Of a stretch of DNA of 12,396 nt, positions 11,613 through 12,396 are shown one piece after another; position 1 is the stretch's first letter; every line of letters begins with the position of its first letter. The stretch covers positions 1 through 12,396 of the forward strand of contig CAYLPT010000103.1 in NCBI GenBank assembly GCA_964385645.1, written 5' to 3'. Origin of the DNA: CAYLPT01 sp964385645. GTDB lineage: Bacteria; Armatimonadota; Hebobacteria; Hebobacterales; Hebobacteraceae. The position numbers and the translations under genes were made by a program. The notes under the pieces were generated by a model. The model had not been told where the DNA came from and ran no database searches. It saw only the letters and a list, made by a program, of their open reading frames with translations.

Positions 11613-12396
11613 TCAGGGCTCCGGCTGATCGCGCTCAACCGCCCCTGAGGGCGCCTGGGCCCGCTCGGCCTCCTCGCGCGCGCGGGCCCGCGCGGCGAGC
11701 ACGGAGGCCCCGATCACCCCCGCGTCGTCGCCCAGCTTCGCAGGGACTACCCGGCAGGTGGCGGCGGGGACCATGAGGGCCCGCGCCCGCACCGTCCGCA
11801 GGATCGGCTCGAAGAGCAGTCGCCCCGCCTGCGCGATCCCGCCCCCGATGACCAGCACTTCGGGGTTGTAGAGCTGGATCAGATTGGTCACCCCGACTCC
11901 CAGATAGTAGCCCGTCTCCGCGAGCACCTCCAGGGCCACCGCGTCGCCCTGCTCCGCCGAGTGCGCAATGAGCGCGGGCGTGATCGAGCCCAGACGATAT
12001 TGCACCGAATCCGCGACCGCGCTCTGGCGGCCCTGCTGGATCTTGGCGATCGCTCGCCGGACGATGGCGTCCCGCCCCGCCAGCGCCTCCCAGCATCCCC
12101 GGTTGCCACACCCGCAGAAGGGACCCTCCGGCTCCAGGATCATGTGCCCCACCTCCGCGAAGCCCTCCGTGGGCCCGATGCGGAGCTCGCCGTCTATGAC
12201 CGCGCCCCCGCCGATGCCTGTGCCGAGGGTGATCATCACCATATCCCGGTATCCCCGGCCGGCCCCGAAGGTGTGCTCGCCTAGGGTCTGCACGGCCACG
12301 TCGTTGAGCATATAGGCGGGCAGCCTCAGCGCCTCGCGGATCGGCGCCAGGACCTGGACCCCGCGGCTGTCCGCGAAGTTGGGCGAGTACACGCAC
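11613..12396 (-). CDS. ROK-family sugar kinase (glucokinase-like), 5' end cut by window
   Basis: The visible 260 or so residues are the C-terminal part of a ROK protein that phosphorylates glucose or a related sugar or amino sugar with ATP. Counting from the Val codon at 12392, LNDVAVQTLGE (29-39) contains the catalytic Asp31 in the ND signature, although the usual NDANAAALGE reads NDVAVQTLGE here. GTGIGGG (57-63) binds phosphate. EVGHM with His83 and the cysteines of CGCGNRGCWE (93, 95, 100) form the family's zinc site. The glycine-rich VLVIGGGIAQ helps bind nucleotide. No DNA-binding domain is visible in the part present, and the missing N-terminus would decide between a kinase and a ROK repressor; the intact catalytic residues favour a kinase. 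The frame runs off the right edge. Confidence 0.9.
   Translation of the reverse strand, partial: CVYSPNFADSRGVQVLAPIREALRLPAYMLNDVAVQTLGEHTFGAGRGYRDMVMITLGTGIGGGAVIDGELRIGPTEGFAEVGHMILEPEGPFCGCGNRGCWEALAGRDAIVRRAIAKIQQGRQSAVADSVQYRLGSITPALIAHSAEQGDAVALEVLAETGYYLGVGVTNLIQLYNPEVLVIGGGIAQAGRLLFEPILRTVRARALMVPAATCRVVPAKLGDDAGVIGASVLAARARAREEAERAQAPSGAVERDQPEP

Noticed and set aside
1..12396. CRISPR array, tRNA or rRNA gene, insertion sequence, phage or toxin-antitoxin module
   Set aside because: No regularly spaced repeats, cloverleaf with a GTTCRA-type arm, transposase, integrase or terminal repeats were found on either strand by reading; the window is a compact housekeeping region.

Overview
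The window is a 12.4 kb stretch of compact, very GC-rich bacterial chromosome (estimated by eye at about 70% G+C). It holds housekeeping and metabolic genes, with no insertion sequences, CRISPR arrays, tRNA or rRNA genes. The genes are the rpsF-ssb-rpsR cluster, ftsH, a ROK sugar kinase, a bifunctional phosphoglucose/phosphomannose isomerase, pyrimidine-nucleoside phosphorylase, a polyprenyl synthetase and a cold-shock protein. Together they indicate a bacterium, but the phylum cannot be fixed from sequence alone. The composition, the C-x2-C type S18, the archaeal/Gram-positive type PGI/PMI and the isoprenyl synthase with a QIRDDLLGIWG motif would suit a Terrabacteria-type lineage such as Armatimonadota, Chloroflexota or Actinomycetota; that is a weak inference. 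Starts other than ATG are frequent (GTG for six genes, TTG for ftsH, probably ATT for rpsF).

Layout. Positions 1-558 (+): a DUF2284 cysteine-rich putative metal-binding protein. Positions 565-2562 (-): a polyprenyl diphosphate synthase followed by a translationally coupled D-2-hydroxyacid dehydrogenase. Positions 2661-3520 (+): a strong sigma70-type promoter, a structured leader of about 110 nt, a cold-shock domain protein and then a single-RRM RNA-binding protein, apparently a small RNA-chaperone unit. Positions 3530-4831 (-): pyrimidine-nucleoside phosphorylase with its own extended -10 promoter, convergent with the RRM gene. Positions 4868-8070 (-): one long probable transcription unit, read as rpsF, ssb, rpsR, PGI/PMI and two small unrecognised single-pass membrane proteins. 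Positions 8224-9405 (-): an MFS transporter. Positions 9535-11442 (-): ftsH with its own promoter and a terminator-like hairpin downstream. Positions 11613-12396 (-): a ROK-family kinase cut by the right edge.

Functional links. The ROK kinase (sugar to sugar-6-phosphate), PGI/PMI (glucose-6-P/mannose-6-P to fructose-6-P) and the nucleoside phosphorylase (pentose-1-phosphate release) all feed central sugar-phosphate metabolism. The rpsF unit links ribosome assembly and DNA replication, but rplI, which commonly follows rpsR, is absent.

The most interesting content is regulatory RNA and small proteins. The csp leader can pair with the coding start in two mutually exclusive ways. rpsF seems to start at ATT behind a perfect Shine-Dalgarno sequence, which a leader segment could mask and which overlaps a sequence resembling the 16S rRNA S6:S18 site. 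S18 carries a 76-residue low-complexity N-terminal extension. SSB lacks the usual Pro-Phe tip. Two small membrane proteins look like diverged paralogs.
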